DNA of 64,000 nt from Halomonas sp. S3-1-1. Lineage in GTDB: Bacteria; Pseudomonadota; Gammaproteobacteria; Pseudomonadales; Halomonadaceae. Below are positions 56,848 through 64,000 of the stretch, piece after piece (position 1 is the stretch's first letter; every line of letters starts with the position of its first letter). The translations under genes were made by a program, and so were the position numbers. Location: contig NZ_JALGBZ010000001.1 of assembly GCF_023757625.1 (NCBI RefSeq), positions 744,001-808,000 of the forward strand, read 5' to 3'. The notes under the pieces are model-generated. The model had not been told where the DNA came from. It did no database searches and saw only the letters and a list, made by a program, of their open reading frames with translations.

Positions 56848-58638
56848 ATGAGCATCGATGTCTGGGTAATACTCATCTACCTCGTCTTTCTCGTGGTCAT
56901 TGGTTGGGTGTTCAAGAACTTCAACACCAATACCAGTGACTATTTCCGCGGTGGCGGTAACATGCTTTGGTGGCTGGTCGGCTCGACTGCCTTTATGACG
57001 CAGTTTTCCGCCTGGACGTTCACGGGAGCGGCTTCTCAGGCTTACGTGAGCGGCTTTGCCATCATCTTTCTGTTCATGGCCAACGCCGCCGGTTACTTCC
57101 TCAACTATGTCTATTTCGCTCCGCGATTCAGACAATTACGTGTGGTCACCGCTGCAGAGGCGCTGAAGATGCGCTACGGCAAGCCCAGTGAACAAACGTT
57201 TATCTGGTTCAGCATGTTCGATGGACTGGTATCCGCTGCCACGTGGCTGAGTGCGCTTGCCATCATTACCTCGGCGGTGTTCGATGTGCCGCTTCAGACG
57301 GTCATCTTGCTGGCGGGCATCGCCGTGGTCGCGATGTCGGTGACCGGCGGAGCCTGGGCCGTGGTGGCTTCCGACTACGTCCAAATGCTCATCATCATGT
57401 CGGTGACGTTCGTCTGCTTCTTCGTAGCCTGGGGCAATACCGACAGCATCGGCAGTATCGTCTCGAGCTATGACGGCGAGTTCCTGACCGGCAGTGGCTA
57501 CGGATATGCCTGGCTCTTCGGCTTTTGGGTCTTCATGTTGATCATCAAGCAGATCTTCATGATGAACAATACGCTCAACGGCTATCGTTACATGTGCGCC
57601 AAGAACAGCAAGAATGCACGCTATGGCGCGCTGTTCACGCTTTGTTTGGCCTTGATTGGACCGGTGGTCTGGTTCTTTCCGGCGTGGTTCATGCACGCCT
57701 ACAATCCGGATTTCGCTCAGAACTTTGGCATGCTGGGAGCCAGCGCCAATGAGGCGGTCTTCGTGGCGTTCGTCAGCGAATACATGCCCGCCGGTATGCT
57801 GGGACTTTTGATGGCCGCGATGTTTGCCGCCAGCATGTCCTCCATGGACTCGGGGCTGAACCGTAACGCTGGCTTCTTCGTACGCAATTTCTATCTCTCG
57901 GTTATCAAACCGCATGCGAACGAGCAGGAAATGCTGCGAGTCTCGCGCATCGTCACGCTGATTTTTGGCGCCATCATCGTCGGTATCAGTTTGTTCATCA
58001 ACTCGCTCAAAAGCATGAGCCTGTTCGAGATTCTGTTAACCGCCAGCGCCTTGATCACCTTCCCGATTACCATTCCGGCCATGCTCGGCTTGATCGTGCG
58101 CAAGACACCGGATTGGTCGGGCTGGGGAACACTCGTGGTGGGCTGCATGGTTTCCTACGCAGTTGGTGCCTGGTTGAGCCCGGAGCTGGTGAGCAGCGTG
58201 ATGGGCATGGAAATCAGCCCGCGCGAGTGGTCTGACTTCCGCGTCGCGTTTGCCATTGGCGCACACGCTATTATCACCGGCGGCTTCTTCCTGCTCAGCA
58301 GCCTCTTCTACAAGTCCGAAGCACACTCCGAAAAGCGTGCGGCCGAGCGCGAGGAGATGTGGCGTCGCTGGGAAACGCCTGTCGAAAGTACCGATGCCGA
58401 TCCTGCAGCCGATGCGGTGGACTATGGCCAGAAAATCATCCTGGGACGTCTGATTCTGATCGGCAGCATCATGGTCATGGGGCTTTCGCTACTGCCCAAC
58501 TCCACCAATGGTCGCCTCGTGATGCTGTTGTGCGGCGCACTTCTCATGATTCCTGCAGTGCTCATGCTCTTTTCGGCCCGATCCAGTAAGCGAGCCATGA
58601 AAGAGTCCGAGGAGAAGGGGCAGGTCGCCTACAGATAG
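56848..58638 (+). CDS. Sodium:solute symporter (SSS family)
   Basis: A 596-residue inner-membrane transporter with about 13-14 helices. It has the SSS N-terminal pattern (YFRGGGNMLWWLVGSTAFMT, QFSAWTFTGAASQAYVSGFA), SAATWLSALAIITSAV, WAVVASDYVQMLIIMSVTF and the Na+-site Ser region in FAASMSSMDSGLNRNA. The cytosolic C-terminus is long and charged. It follows the enolase-superfamily gene by 103 bp with AAGGGG before ATG. The solute is presumably the substrate of that enzyme. Confidence 0.87.
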   Translation: MSIDVWVILIYLVFLVVIGWVFKNFNTNTSDYFRGGGNMLWWLVGSTAFMTQFSAWTFTGAASQAYVSGFAIIFLFMANAAGYFLNYVYFAPRFRQLRVVTAAEALKMRYGKPSEQTFIWFSMFDGLVSAATWLSALAIITSAVFDVPLQTVILLAGIAVVAMSVTGGAWAVVASDYVQMLIIMSVTFVCFFVAWGNTDSIGSIVSSYDGEFLTGSGYGYAWLFGFWVFMLIIKQIFMMNNTLNGYRYMCAKNSKNARYGALFTLCLALIGPVVWFFPAWFMHAYNPDFAQNFGMLGASANEAVFVAFVSEYMPAGMLGLLMAAMFAASMSSMDSGLNRNAGFFVRNFYLSVIKPHANEQEMLRVSRIVTLIFGAIIVGISLFINSLKSMSLFEILLTASALITFPITIPAMLGLIVRKTPDWSGWGTLVVGCMVSYAVGAWLSPELVSSVMGMEISPREWSDFRVAFAIGAHAIITGGFFLLSSLFYKSEAHSEKRAAEREEMWRRWETPVESTDADPAADAVDYGQKIILGRLILIGSIMVMGLSLLPNSTNGRLVMLLCGALLMIPAVLMLFSARSSKRAMKESEEKGQVAYR

Positions 58639-58784
58639 GCAAAACACCAAGAGGGCATCATCAATTTAAAACGCGAGGCGAGGGTGTCCTCAAAGGTAAT
58701 ACGTCATAAATGATATCAACGAGTCATTTTTTGCTAGACCAAAACGCTCGCGACAACAACAAACTTTTCAACAAGGTGGTTTTT

Positions 58785-59504
58785 ATGAAAAACAATAAGC
58801 TGGTTATCGGACTTCTTGCGCTTGCGGCTTTCTCGAGTAGCACTGCTTACGCTAGCTCGACAACGATATCGACCAAATACGAGCAGACCTTCCGAGAAAG
58901 TCAGGACTTCAAGGTGAAGTTCGGGGTTGGGCACGTGTTCGATAACGACATCGGTATTGCTTTCGAGCATCAGCGTCGCTGGAGGGATGAAGTTAGCGGA
59001 AGACCTGAATTAGCGGAAAACCTGTTCGGGTTCGGTTATACCTATTCGTTGGATGAAGATAACCGCTGGTCGATCCAGCCCAAGATCGAATACAAGTTCA
59101 ATCCGGGATCGGAAACCATGCGCCCCATGGTCAGGCTCAACTACAGGGTCAATGACGACTGGCGAGTCGGGGCGCGCTATCGCTATGAGTATCAGACGTT
59201 TAGCGAAGGCGGCGGAGACCGCTCTCGCATCAATCGAATCGATGGCTATATCGGCTATGCGCTGACCGATCAGATCGGCCTGGCTTGGAACTCAAGCTAC
59301 GCCTACGTGCTCGGCGACACGGGCAGCATGTATACCGGTAGCAGCGACCGCTGGGAACATGAGTTCGGCGCAGCGTACCGGGTCAACTCGGCAAATACAT
59401 TGGCGGTAACTTACAAGCGAAAGGATGAGACCCGTGAAGGGGCTTCCTTCAATGCCGGTGAACACAACGATGCGGTGCAACTGACCTATAGCTACAGGTT
59501 TTGA
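58785..59504 (+). CDS. kdgM: KdgM-family oligogalacturonate-type outer-membrane porin
   Basis: A 239-residue protein with a signal peptide (VIGLLALAAFSSSTAYA) and a 12-strand small barrel of alternating residues (FGFGYTYSLDEDNRWSIQPK, VGARYRYEYQTFSEGG, GYIGYALTDQIGLAWNSSYA) ending in VQLTYSYRF. The length and Arg/Lys-lined strands match KdgM/NanC monomeric channels for acidic oligosaccharides. The start at MKNNKLVIG follows AAGGTGG. It would let pectic oligomers reach periplasmic PelX. A weak operator-like stretch may lie at about 58697-58718. Confidence 0.87.
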   Translation: MKNNKLVIGLLALAAFSSSTAYASSTTISTKYEQTFRESQDFKVKFGVGHVFDNDIGIAFEHQRRWRDEVSGRPELAENLFGFGYTYSLDEDNRWSIQPKIEYKFNPGSETMRPMVRLNYRVNDDWRVGARYRYEYQTFSEGGGDRSRINRIDGYIGYALTDQIGLAWNSSYAYVLGDTGSMYTGSSDRWEHEFGAAYRVNSANTLAVTYKRKDETREGASFNAGEHNDAVQLTYSYRF

Positions 59505-59614
59505 ATCCGGTATCCTGGCGAGTCGAGGCTGGATAGTCTGTATCGGCTGCAAGGGACTGGGGTACATCCCCAGGAGCGGTTTTATATTGATCCAGCTTTG
59601 GCTTCCCCTTATGG

Positions 59615-59632
59615 TTGTGTGATGTATCACAA
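59615..59632 (+). promoter_or_regulatory. GntR-type operator, site 7 (kdgD2 operon)
   Basis: TTGTGTGATGTATCACAA, the most symmetrical member of the set (TTGTG / CACAA arms, inner TGAT / ATCA), 26 bp before kdgD copy 2 and close enough to overlap its promoter or leader. Confidence 0.78.
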
Positions 59633-59658
59633 CGAGACATCATGTAGGAATTTCTTCC

Positions 59659-60576
59659 ATGCATTTTTCACGTGAAAAAACATTGGCCTCCATTTCAAAT
59701 GGCCTGCTTTCATTCCCGGTCACGGACTTCGATAGTCAAGGGCGTTTCGCCCGCGAAAGCTATCAGGACCGGCTGAAGTGGTTTGTAAGCCATGACATTT
59801 CTGCGGTGTTCGTTGCCGGAGGAACAGGGGAGTTTTTCAGCCTGTCGCTTGATGATTTTCGCGATGTCGTCACCACGGCGGTCGAAACCATTGGCGGAAA
59901 GCTTCCTATTATCGCAAGCGCCGGTCAAAGCGTAGAGCAGGCCCAGGCGCAAGCGAAAATCGCCGAAGAGGCCGGCGCTGACGGTATCCTGCTGATGCCA
60001 CCTTACCTTACCGAATGTCCCCAGAACGGGTTGGTAGAGTACGCGCGCGCGATTTGCGCCAGCACCTCGCTGAACGTCATCTACTATAACCGCGGTAACG
60101 GCGTCCTGGATGCCGCCTCTGTCAAAAAGCTGGCAGACGCCTGCCCGAACTTCATCGGGCTCAAGGATGGCAAAGGCGATATCCAGGCGCTGAACAAAAT
60201 CGTCAAAACCGTGGGCGATCGGCTCGCCTATATCGGTGGTGTCCCTACCGCTGAGATATTTGCCGAAGCTTACCTCTCGATCGGCGTGAACACGTATTCA
60301 TCAGCAGTGTTTAATTTCGTACCTGAGATGGCTTCGATGTTCTATAAAGCGCTGCGAGCCGGCGAACATCAAACCGTCAAAAAAATTACTCAGGACTTCT
60401 TCATACCCTTTGTGGAACTGCGCGATCAGAAAAGAGGCTACGCCGTCAGCCTGATCAAGCTAGGCGCGGAAATCATTGGTAAACCGGCCGGACAAGTACG
60501 AGCGCCGCTGGTGATGCCGACGTCGTCAGAGCGTGATCAACTTTCCAGACTGATCGACATTGCCCGACAAAGTTAA
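59659..60576 (+). CDS. kdgD: 5-dehydro-4-deoxyglucarate dehydratase (copy 2)
   Basis: A 305-residue paralogue of the gene at 34363 with the same length and catalytic blocks: NGLLSFPVTDFDSQGRF, VAGGTGEFFSLSLDDF, VIYYNRGNGVL and the Schiff-base Lys in GLKDGKGDI. It heads kdgD-lactonase-udh, a second uronate module that lacks its own aldarate dehydratase and so depends on garD/gudD elsewhere in the island. Confidence 0.92.
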   Translation: MHFSREKTLASISNGLLSFPVTDFDSQGRFARESYQDRLKWFVSHDISAVFVAGGTGEFFSLSLDDFRDVVTTAVETIGGKLPIIASAGQSVEQAQAQAKIAEEAGADGILLMPPYLTECPQNGLVEYARAICASTSLNVIYYNRGNGVLDAASVKKLADACPNFIGLKDGKGDIQALNKIVKTVGDRLAYIGGVPTAEIFAEAYLSIGVNTYSSAVFNFVPEMASMFYKALRAGEHQTVKKITQDFFIPFVELRDQKRGYAVSLIKLGAEIIGKPAGQVRAPLVMPTSSERDQLSRLIDIARQS

Positions 60577-60612
60577 AACCAGGTCGCGATTATTATTAAG
60601 TCAACAGGAGCC

Positions 60613-61476
60613 ATGATGTCGATTCCAGAAAATACCCGACCGTTAACTGGTCCCGCTCCGCGTTTAAAAGCACCCGCGGGCGCAACCGATTGCCATGCCC
60701 ATATCTTTCTGGCGGGCTTTGAAGCCCAAAAAGGAGGGCCGGCCATCGCGGAGCTCGCAACGGTGGAGAACTACCGGGAACTGCAGCGTTGGCTGGGGCT
60801 TTCGCGGGTGGTCGTAACACAGCCCAATGCTTATCAGGCGAACAACGAGGCTTTGGTTCAGGCGCTGAAACTGCTTGGCCCTGACGTGGCGCGGGCGATT
60901 GCGGTCATAACACCACGGACTTCACAACAAGAGCTCGAGCGGCTTCACGAGCTCGGAGTACGCGGCGCTCGCATCATGCAACTCCCCGGCGGTGCAGTAG
61001 GAATCGACCACATGCTGGCCGTCGAGAAAGTCATTCAGGGGATGGGATGGCATTTGATGGTGCAGTTTAACGGCCGTGATTTGCCCGACTACCTCGATGA
61101 ACTGCAAAAGATCGAGGGCCGCTACATTATTGATCATATCGGCAAGTTCATTGATCCGGTAGACGCCGATGATCGGCGCGTCGACGATATCCTGCGTCTG
61201 ATCGACAAAGGTAACGCTTGGTTCAAGCTGTGCGGTGCCTATGAAACCAGCCTGACCGGCGGGCCGGATTACTCCGATGTATCGCCCATCGCCAAGCGTG
61301 TGATCGACCACGCGCCGGATCGCGTCATCTGGGGCTCTAACTGGCCGCACGTCGGCGTCAAGCGTGAGCAGTACCCAAGTGACGCCGAACAGCTGGATAT
61401 TCTGCTGGATTGGGCCGACGAAACAACGCGTCAGAAAATCCTGGTCGATAATCCGGCACTGCTCTACGACTTTTAA
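60613..61476 (+). CDS. Amidohydrolase-superfamily aldarolactonase or lactone isomerase (COG3618)
   Basis: A 287-residue TIM-barrel hydrolase of the 2-pyrone-4,6-dicarboxylate lactonase-like group. It has the H-x-H motif in GATDCHAHIFL, a substrate-side Arg in GVRGARIMQLP, IIDHIGKFIDP and the C-terminal VIWGSNWPHVG. COG3618 members beside udh have been characterised as galactaro/glucaro-lactonases (UxuL) and galactaro-delta-lactone isomerase. Here it lies directly between kdgD2 and udh2, so it should open or isomerise the lactone made by uronate dehydrogenase. Two consecutive ATGs follow CAGGAG; the second (60616) has the better spacing. Confidence 0.86.
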   Translation: MMSIPENTRPLTGPAPRLKAPAGATDCHAHIFLAGFEAQKGGPAIAELATVENYRELQRWLGLSRVVVTQPNAYQANNEALVQALKLLGPDVARAIAVITPRTSQQELERLHELGVRGARIMQLPGGAVGIDHMLAVEKVIQGMGWHLMVQFNGRDLPDYLDELQKIEGRYIIDHIGKFIDPVDADDRRVDDILRLIDKGNAWFKLCGAYETSLTGGPDYSDVSPIAKRVIDHAPDRVIWGSNWPHVGVKREQYPSDAEQLDILLDWADETTRQKILVDNPALLYDF

Positions 61477-61523
61477 TGCTCAATACGATTCGATTTCAAA
61501 CGTAAAAACCGAAGGAGATCACG

Positions 61524-62321
61524 ATGCTCGACAGATTATTGGTAACGGGCGCCGCCGGTGGTGTTGGCAAGGCGATTCGTCCTTATCTTCAAAAGCTTGC
61601 TAAAAACGTTCGCCTTTCCGACATCTCCGATATCGCCGACGCCGCTTCTCATGAAGAGGTTGTCACGTGTGATCTGGCCGATTACGAAGGCGTCAAGGCA
61701 TTACTCGACGGTTGCGATGGCGTTATCCACTTGGGCGGTGTATCGCTCGAAAAACCCTGGCAGGGCATCCTACAGGCGAACATCATCGGCACCTACAACC
61801 TTTACGAAGCCGCGCGTCACTTGGGCAAACCGCGCATCATCTTCGCAAGCTCCAACCATACCATTGGTTTCTACGAGCGCACTCGCAAGATCGACACTCA
61901 AGTGCCGCATCGCCCGGACTCCATCTACGGTCTTTCCAAGTGCTTTGGTGAAGACCTCGCCAGCCTCTATCACGATAAATTTGGCATCGAGACGCTGAGC
62001 GTACGTATTGGATCCTGCTTTCCCAAACCCGCCGATACTCGGATGCTAGCGACGTGGCTTCACGTCGAGGATTTGATGGGTATGTTCGAGCGGGCCTTTC
62101 AGGCACCCAAGCTTGGCAATACCGTCATCTACGGCGCATCAAACAACGCCGAGCAGTGGTGGGACAACCAACTGGTTTCATTTCTGGGATGGAAACCCGA
62201 GCACAGTTCCGAGCAGTGGCGCGAAGAGGTCGAGGCCAAGGGCGATGTTCCGGCCGCTGATGCCGCTGAGGTGGTTTACCAAGGCGGGAAGTTCGCGTCG
62301 GCCAGTCATCCCGATGACTGA
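61524..62321 (+). CDS. udh: Uronate dehydrogenase (copy 2)
   Basis: A 265-residue paralogue of the gene at 42789 with the same nucleotide motif (LLVTGAAGGVGKAIRPYL), FASSNHTIGFYER, the catalytic YGLSK and GASNNAEQWWDN. It follows the lactonase gene with AAGGAG before the ATG. The C-terminus (about 225-265) differs most between copies. Operator site 8 starts right at its stop codon. Confidence 0.92.
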   Translation: MLDRLLVTGAAGGVGKAIRPYLQKLAKNVRLSDISDIADAASHEEVVTCDLADYEGVKALLDGCDGVIHLGGVSLEKPWQGILQANIIGTYNLYEAARHLGKPRIIFASSNHTIGFYERTRKIDTQVPHRPDSIYGLSKCFGEDLASLYHDKFGIETLSVRIGSCFPKPADTRMLATWLHVEDLMGMFERAFQAPKLGNTVIYGASNNAEQWWDNQLVSFLGWKPEHSSEQWREEVEAKGDVPAADAAEVVYQGGKFASASHPDD

Positions 62322-62339
62322 TCGTCATATGTATGATTA
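62322..62339 (+). promoter_or_regulatory. GntR-type operator, site 8 (gntR copy 2)
   Basis: TCGTCATATGTATGATTA keeps the ATGTATGA core of the set and lies 91 bp before gntR copy 2, so it probably mediates autoregulation. It is the weakest member of the set. Confidence 0.45.
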
Positions 62340-62429
62340 AAAACTGCAGCAAATACGATATAGTATCGAACATGAGGGAGGGCGCAATAAAACCCTGAAT
62401 TTCAGTTTTCAAGTGAGAGTCGGACAAGA

Positions 62430-63149
62430 ATGAAAAAGCTGGGCATAGAACCTTTGGTTCATGGTGGCAGCCTGTCGCGACAGGTATCTCAACAGCTGGA
62501 AGATATCATCGCACGCGAGGAAATTCCGGTAGGGGACAAGCTGCCGCCCGAAGGCGCACTCTGCGACATGTTCAGCGTAAGTCGTACCGTCATACGTGAA
62601 GCCATCACTCACCTGAAATCGCAGGGGCTGGTTGAAACCCGTAGGGGGATCGGCACGCGGGTCTTGCGTTCTACACCCGAAACCCGCGCACCCGAGAAGA
62701 AAATACGGCTGCGAACGATCGAGGACATTCTGAATATTCTCGAGCTGCGGTTGACTATCGAGCCCGAAGTTGCCGCGTTGGCCGCCAGGCGTCACGATGA
62801 TGAAGACAAGGAGCGTCTTATCAGGTTGCATGAGGAATTCGTTCAGGCCTGCCAGCATGCCACACAGGCACGTGACGAAGACCTTGCTTTTCACGCGGCT
62901 ATCGCGCAAGCCACCCACAACCCGGCTTTCGTGACGATCTATGAGCAGTGGGATGTAGGCACCATACCGCGGGCAAAGCTCATGTCGGTTCAAGCCGATA
63001 CGCAGACGACCCATCAGTATCTGGCGAAAGTGAGCCGAGAGCACGCTGATATTCTCGAAGCGATTCTGGCACGAGATGCCAAGGCGGCCAACGCCGCCAT
63101 GTTTCAGCATCTCAACCGTGCTTATAAGACCTACTATACATACAAGTAG
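62430..63149 (+). CDS. GntR/FCD-family transcriptional regulator (copy 2)
   Basis: A 239-residue paralogue of the regulator at 43655. The HTH (VGDKLPPEGALCDMFSVSRT, then VIREAITHLKSQGLVETRRG) differs from copy 1 at only a few positions and keeps the recognition helix SRTVIREAITHL unchanged. The FCD domain keeps RDEDLAFHAAIAQATHNP, SREHADILEAIL and MFQHLNRAYK. The N-terminus is shorter than in copy 1. Divergence in the effector domain suggests a different inducer acting on the same operators. Confidence 0.88.
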   Translation: MKKLGIEPLVHGGSLSRQVSQQLEDIIAREEIPVGDKLPPEGALCDMFSVSRTVIREAITHLKSQGLVETRRGIGTRVLRSTPETRAPEKKIRLRTIEDILNILELRLTIEPEVAALAARRHDDEDKERLIRLHEEFVQACQHATQARDEDLAFHAAIAQATHNPAFVTIYEQWDVGTIPRAKLMSVQADTQTTHQYLAKVSREHADILEAILARDAKAANAAMFQHLNRAYKTYYTYK

Positions 63150-63196
63150 ATGCATTTGAGGGTGACGCCCTAATGGAATCTATCCAAAGAGCGGCC

Positions 63197-63435
63197 ATGC
63201 CATTGGAAGGGCAGGTTCTTGGTCGACCAGCGAACGGTCATTAACACATGCACTTAACTGAGAAGACTTCGATACCCGCCGCATAATCTCGCTCGAAGCT
63301 TGGGCTGGCTTATTTGGAACAATTGCGAACGAGATTGAAACACCCGTTGAATAGTTGAACCTGTTGGACTTTTACGTACGCGCCGATGAGTGGCTTGATG
63401 TGCACATCGATCCTGCGCTTCCAGATTACCCATAG
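63197..63435 (+). pseudogene. Relic of a second alpha-ketoglutarate semialdehyde dehydrogenase
   Basis: Three collinear blocks match the first 135 residues of the intact gene at 37034. MPLEGQVLGRPANGH then stop matches its start. FDTRRIISLEAWAGLFGTIA plus NEIETPVE then stop matches its residues 55-80. VRADEWLDVHIDPALPDYP then stop matches residues 117-135. The intervening parts are deleted or scrambled and the remaining 390 residues are absent. It lies between gntR2 and an intact Ldh-family gene. Confidence 0.85.
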
Positions 63436-63454
63436 CCAACAGGAGAGAAACCAT

Positions 63455-64000
63455 ATGAGCGAAACGATCACCTTGTCGCTTGAGGAGGCGAAGTCCTTAA
63501 GCCTGACCGTTCTCCAGCATCACGGCTATAGCCAGGCCCACGCCGACGCCATTACGCGCAGCGTGCTGGCCGCTCAGCGTGACGAATGTCACTCCCACGG
63601 CCTTTACCGGCTGATCAACTGCGTCGAGGCCGCGCGAAACGGCGCAGTGAATACTCACGCCCAGCCGAGCATCGTGGATCAGGCGCCAGGGGTTCTGCGC
63701 ATCGACGCCCATCAGGGGTGCTCATTGCTCTCCTTTGAAATGGGTAAGCCGCTGCTGGCCGAAAAGGCGCGTCAGAGCGGTTTGGCGGCGCTTGCCATCA
63801 ACAACTGCTTTCATTTTTCAGCGTTGTGGCCCGAGGTCGAAGCGCTTTCAAGCGAAGGGCTGGTGGCGATCGCCATGACCCCGACCCACGCCTTCGTGGC
63901 GCCGGCCGGGGGCGTTGCGCCGCTTTTGGGCACCAATCCCATCGCCTTTTCCTGGCCGCGCCCGGGCGGCTCGCCCTATACGTTCGATTTTGCCACCAGC
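63455..64000 (+). CDS. Ldh-family NAD(P)H oxidoreductase, DpkA/pyrroline-2-carboxylate-reductase-like (partial)
   Basis: The first 182 residues of a gene cut by the window edge. ATG follows CAGGAG. It belongs to the malate/L-lactate dehydrogenase (YlbC-type) fold: AQRDECHSHGLYRLINCVEA, AINNCFHFSALWPEVEALSS, APLLGTNPIAFSWPRPGG. The block FHFSALWPEVE is closer to the delta1-piperideine/pyrroline-2-carboxylate reductase branch than to DlgD. Its sugar-acid neighbours suggest a keto-acid reductase, while the branch suggests an imino-acid reductase. It is not the same subfamily as the relic at 38777. Confidence 0.8.
   Translation, partial: MSETITLSLEEAKSLSLTVLQHHGYSQAHADAITRSVLAAQRDECHSHGLYRLINCVEAARNGAVNTHAQPSIVDQAPGVLRIDAHQGCSLLSFEMGKPLLAEKARQSGLAALAINNCFHFSALWPEVEALSSEGLVAIAMTPTHAFVAPAGGVAPLLGTNPIAFSWPRPGGSPYTFDFATS

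Noticed and set aside
58697..58718. A ninth operator before kdgM
   Set aside because: GTCATAAATGATATCAA shows only loose resemblance to the set, so I mention it in the kdgM entry but do not call it a site.
63197..64000. Treating the right-edge Ldh gene and the 38777 relic as the same gene decayed in one module only
   Set aside because: The motifs place them in different branches (imino-acid reductase-like versus DlgD-like), so a simple reciprocal-loss story is not justified for this pair.
1..64000. CRISPR arrays, tRNAs, rRNAs, insertion sequences or prophage genes
   Set aside because: I looked for regularly spaced repeats, cloverleaf-like segments with CCA ends, transposase motifs and phage structural genes and found none that stand up.

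Overview
The window looks like a chromosomal segment of a halophilic, high-GC gammaproteobacterium close to Halomonas. This is inferred from the acidic proteins (the PPC-repeat protein, the PQQ dehydrogenase, the binding proteins), from the family content, and from Gram-negative outer-membrane genes (TonB receptor, KdgM porin, Fhu system). No rRNA or other marker is present to fix the genus. I found no tRNA, rRNA, CRISPR array, insertion sequence or prophage.

The first 27.6 kb is ordinary housekeeping and transport content. In order it holds: an MFS exporter divergent from an XRE-type regulator; a dicarboxylate/amino-acid:cation symporter; a tiny Pmp3/YqaE membrane protein; a TonB receptor; a membrane PQQ dehydrogenase with an Asn/Asp-rich insertion; an MDR oxidoreductase; an RlpA-like protein; a PPC-repeat protein; a DUF3298 lipoprotein; an EamA/LysR divergent pair; cytochrome b561; an iron block (PvdE-like ABC exporter, fhuF, fhuC, fhuB, with two Fur-box-like sites); ltaE divergent from a DAO-type oxidoreductase followed by speG; a 47-residue protein; poxB; and a metallophosphoesterase.

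From about 27.7 kb to the right edge the window is one large sugar-acid island for uronates, aldarates and probably oligogalacturonides. At the front end, the KdgM-type porin, a PL9 exopolygalacturonate lyase (PelX-like) and two esterases would admit and trim pectic oligomers. An oligopeptide-type ABC importer, a TRAP system, a tripartite tricarboxylate (TTT) system and an SSS symporter would bring the products across the inner membrane. Inside, uronate dehydrogenase (two copies), a COG3618 lactonase/isomerase, galactarate dehydratase GarD, glucarate dehydratase GudD (two copies), KdgD (two copies) and alpha-ketoglutarate semialdehyde dehydrogenase give a complete oxidative route from D-galacturonate or D-glucuronate to alpha-ketoglutarate. 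Two paralogous GntR/FCD regulators have nearly identical recognition helices. Eight 18-bp sites resembling TTGTATGATGTATGACAA lie in front of nearly every transcription unit of the island, which points to a single local regulon.

The island has been reshuffled and partly eroded. kdgD, gudD, udh and gntR are each present twice. Three genes are recognisable as relics: a DlgD/YiaK-like reductase started by a 5-bp tandem duplication (38777-39185), a Pgl-type lactonase with two frameshifts and an in-frame stop (54771-55322), and a second semialdehyde dehydrogenase reduced to three collinear blocks (63197-63435). The least characterised part is the unit pairing a mandelate-racemase-group enzyme carrying a K-x-H motif with an SSS transporter (55590-58638).
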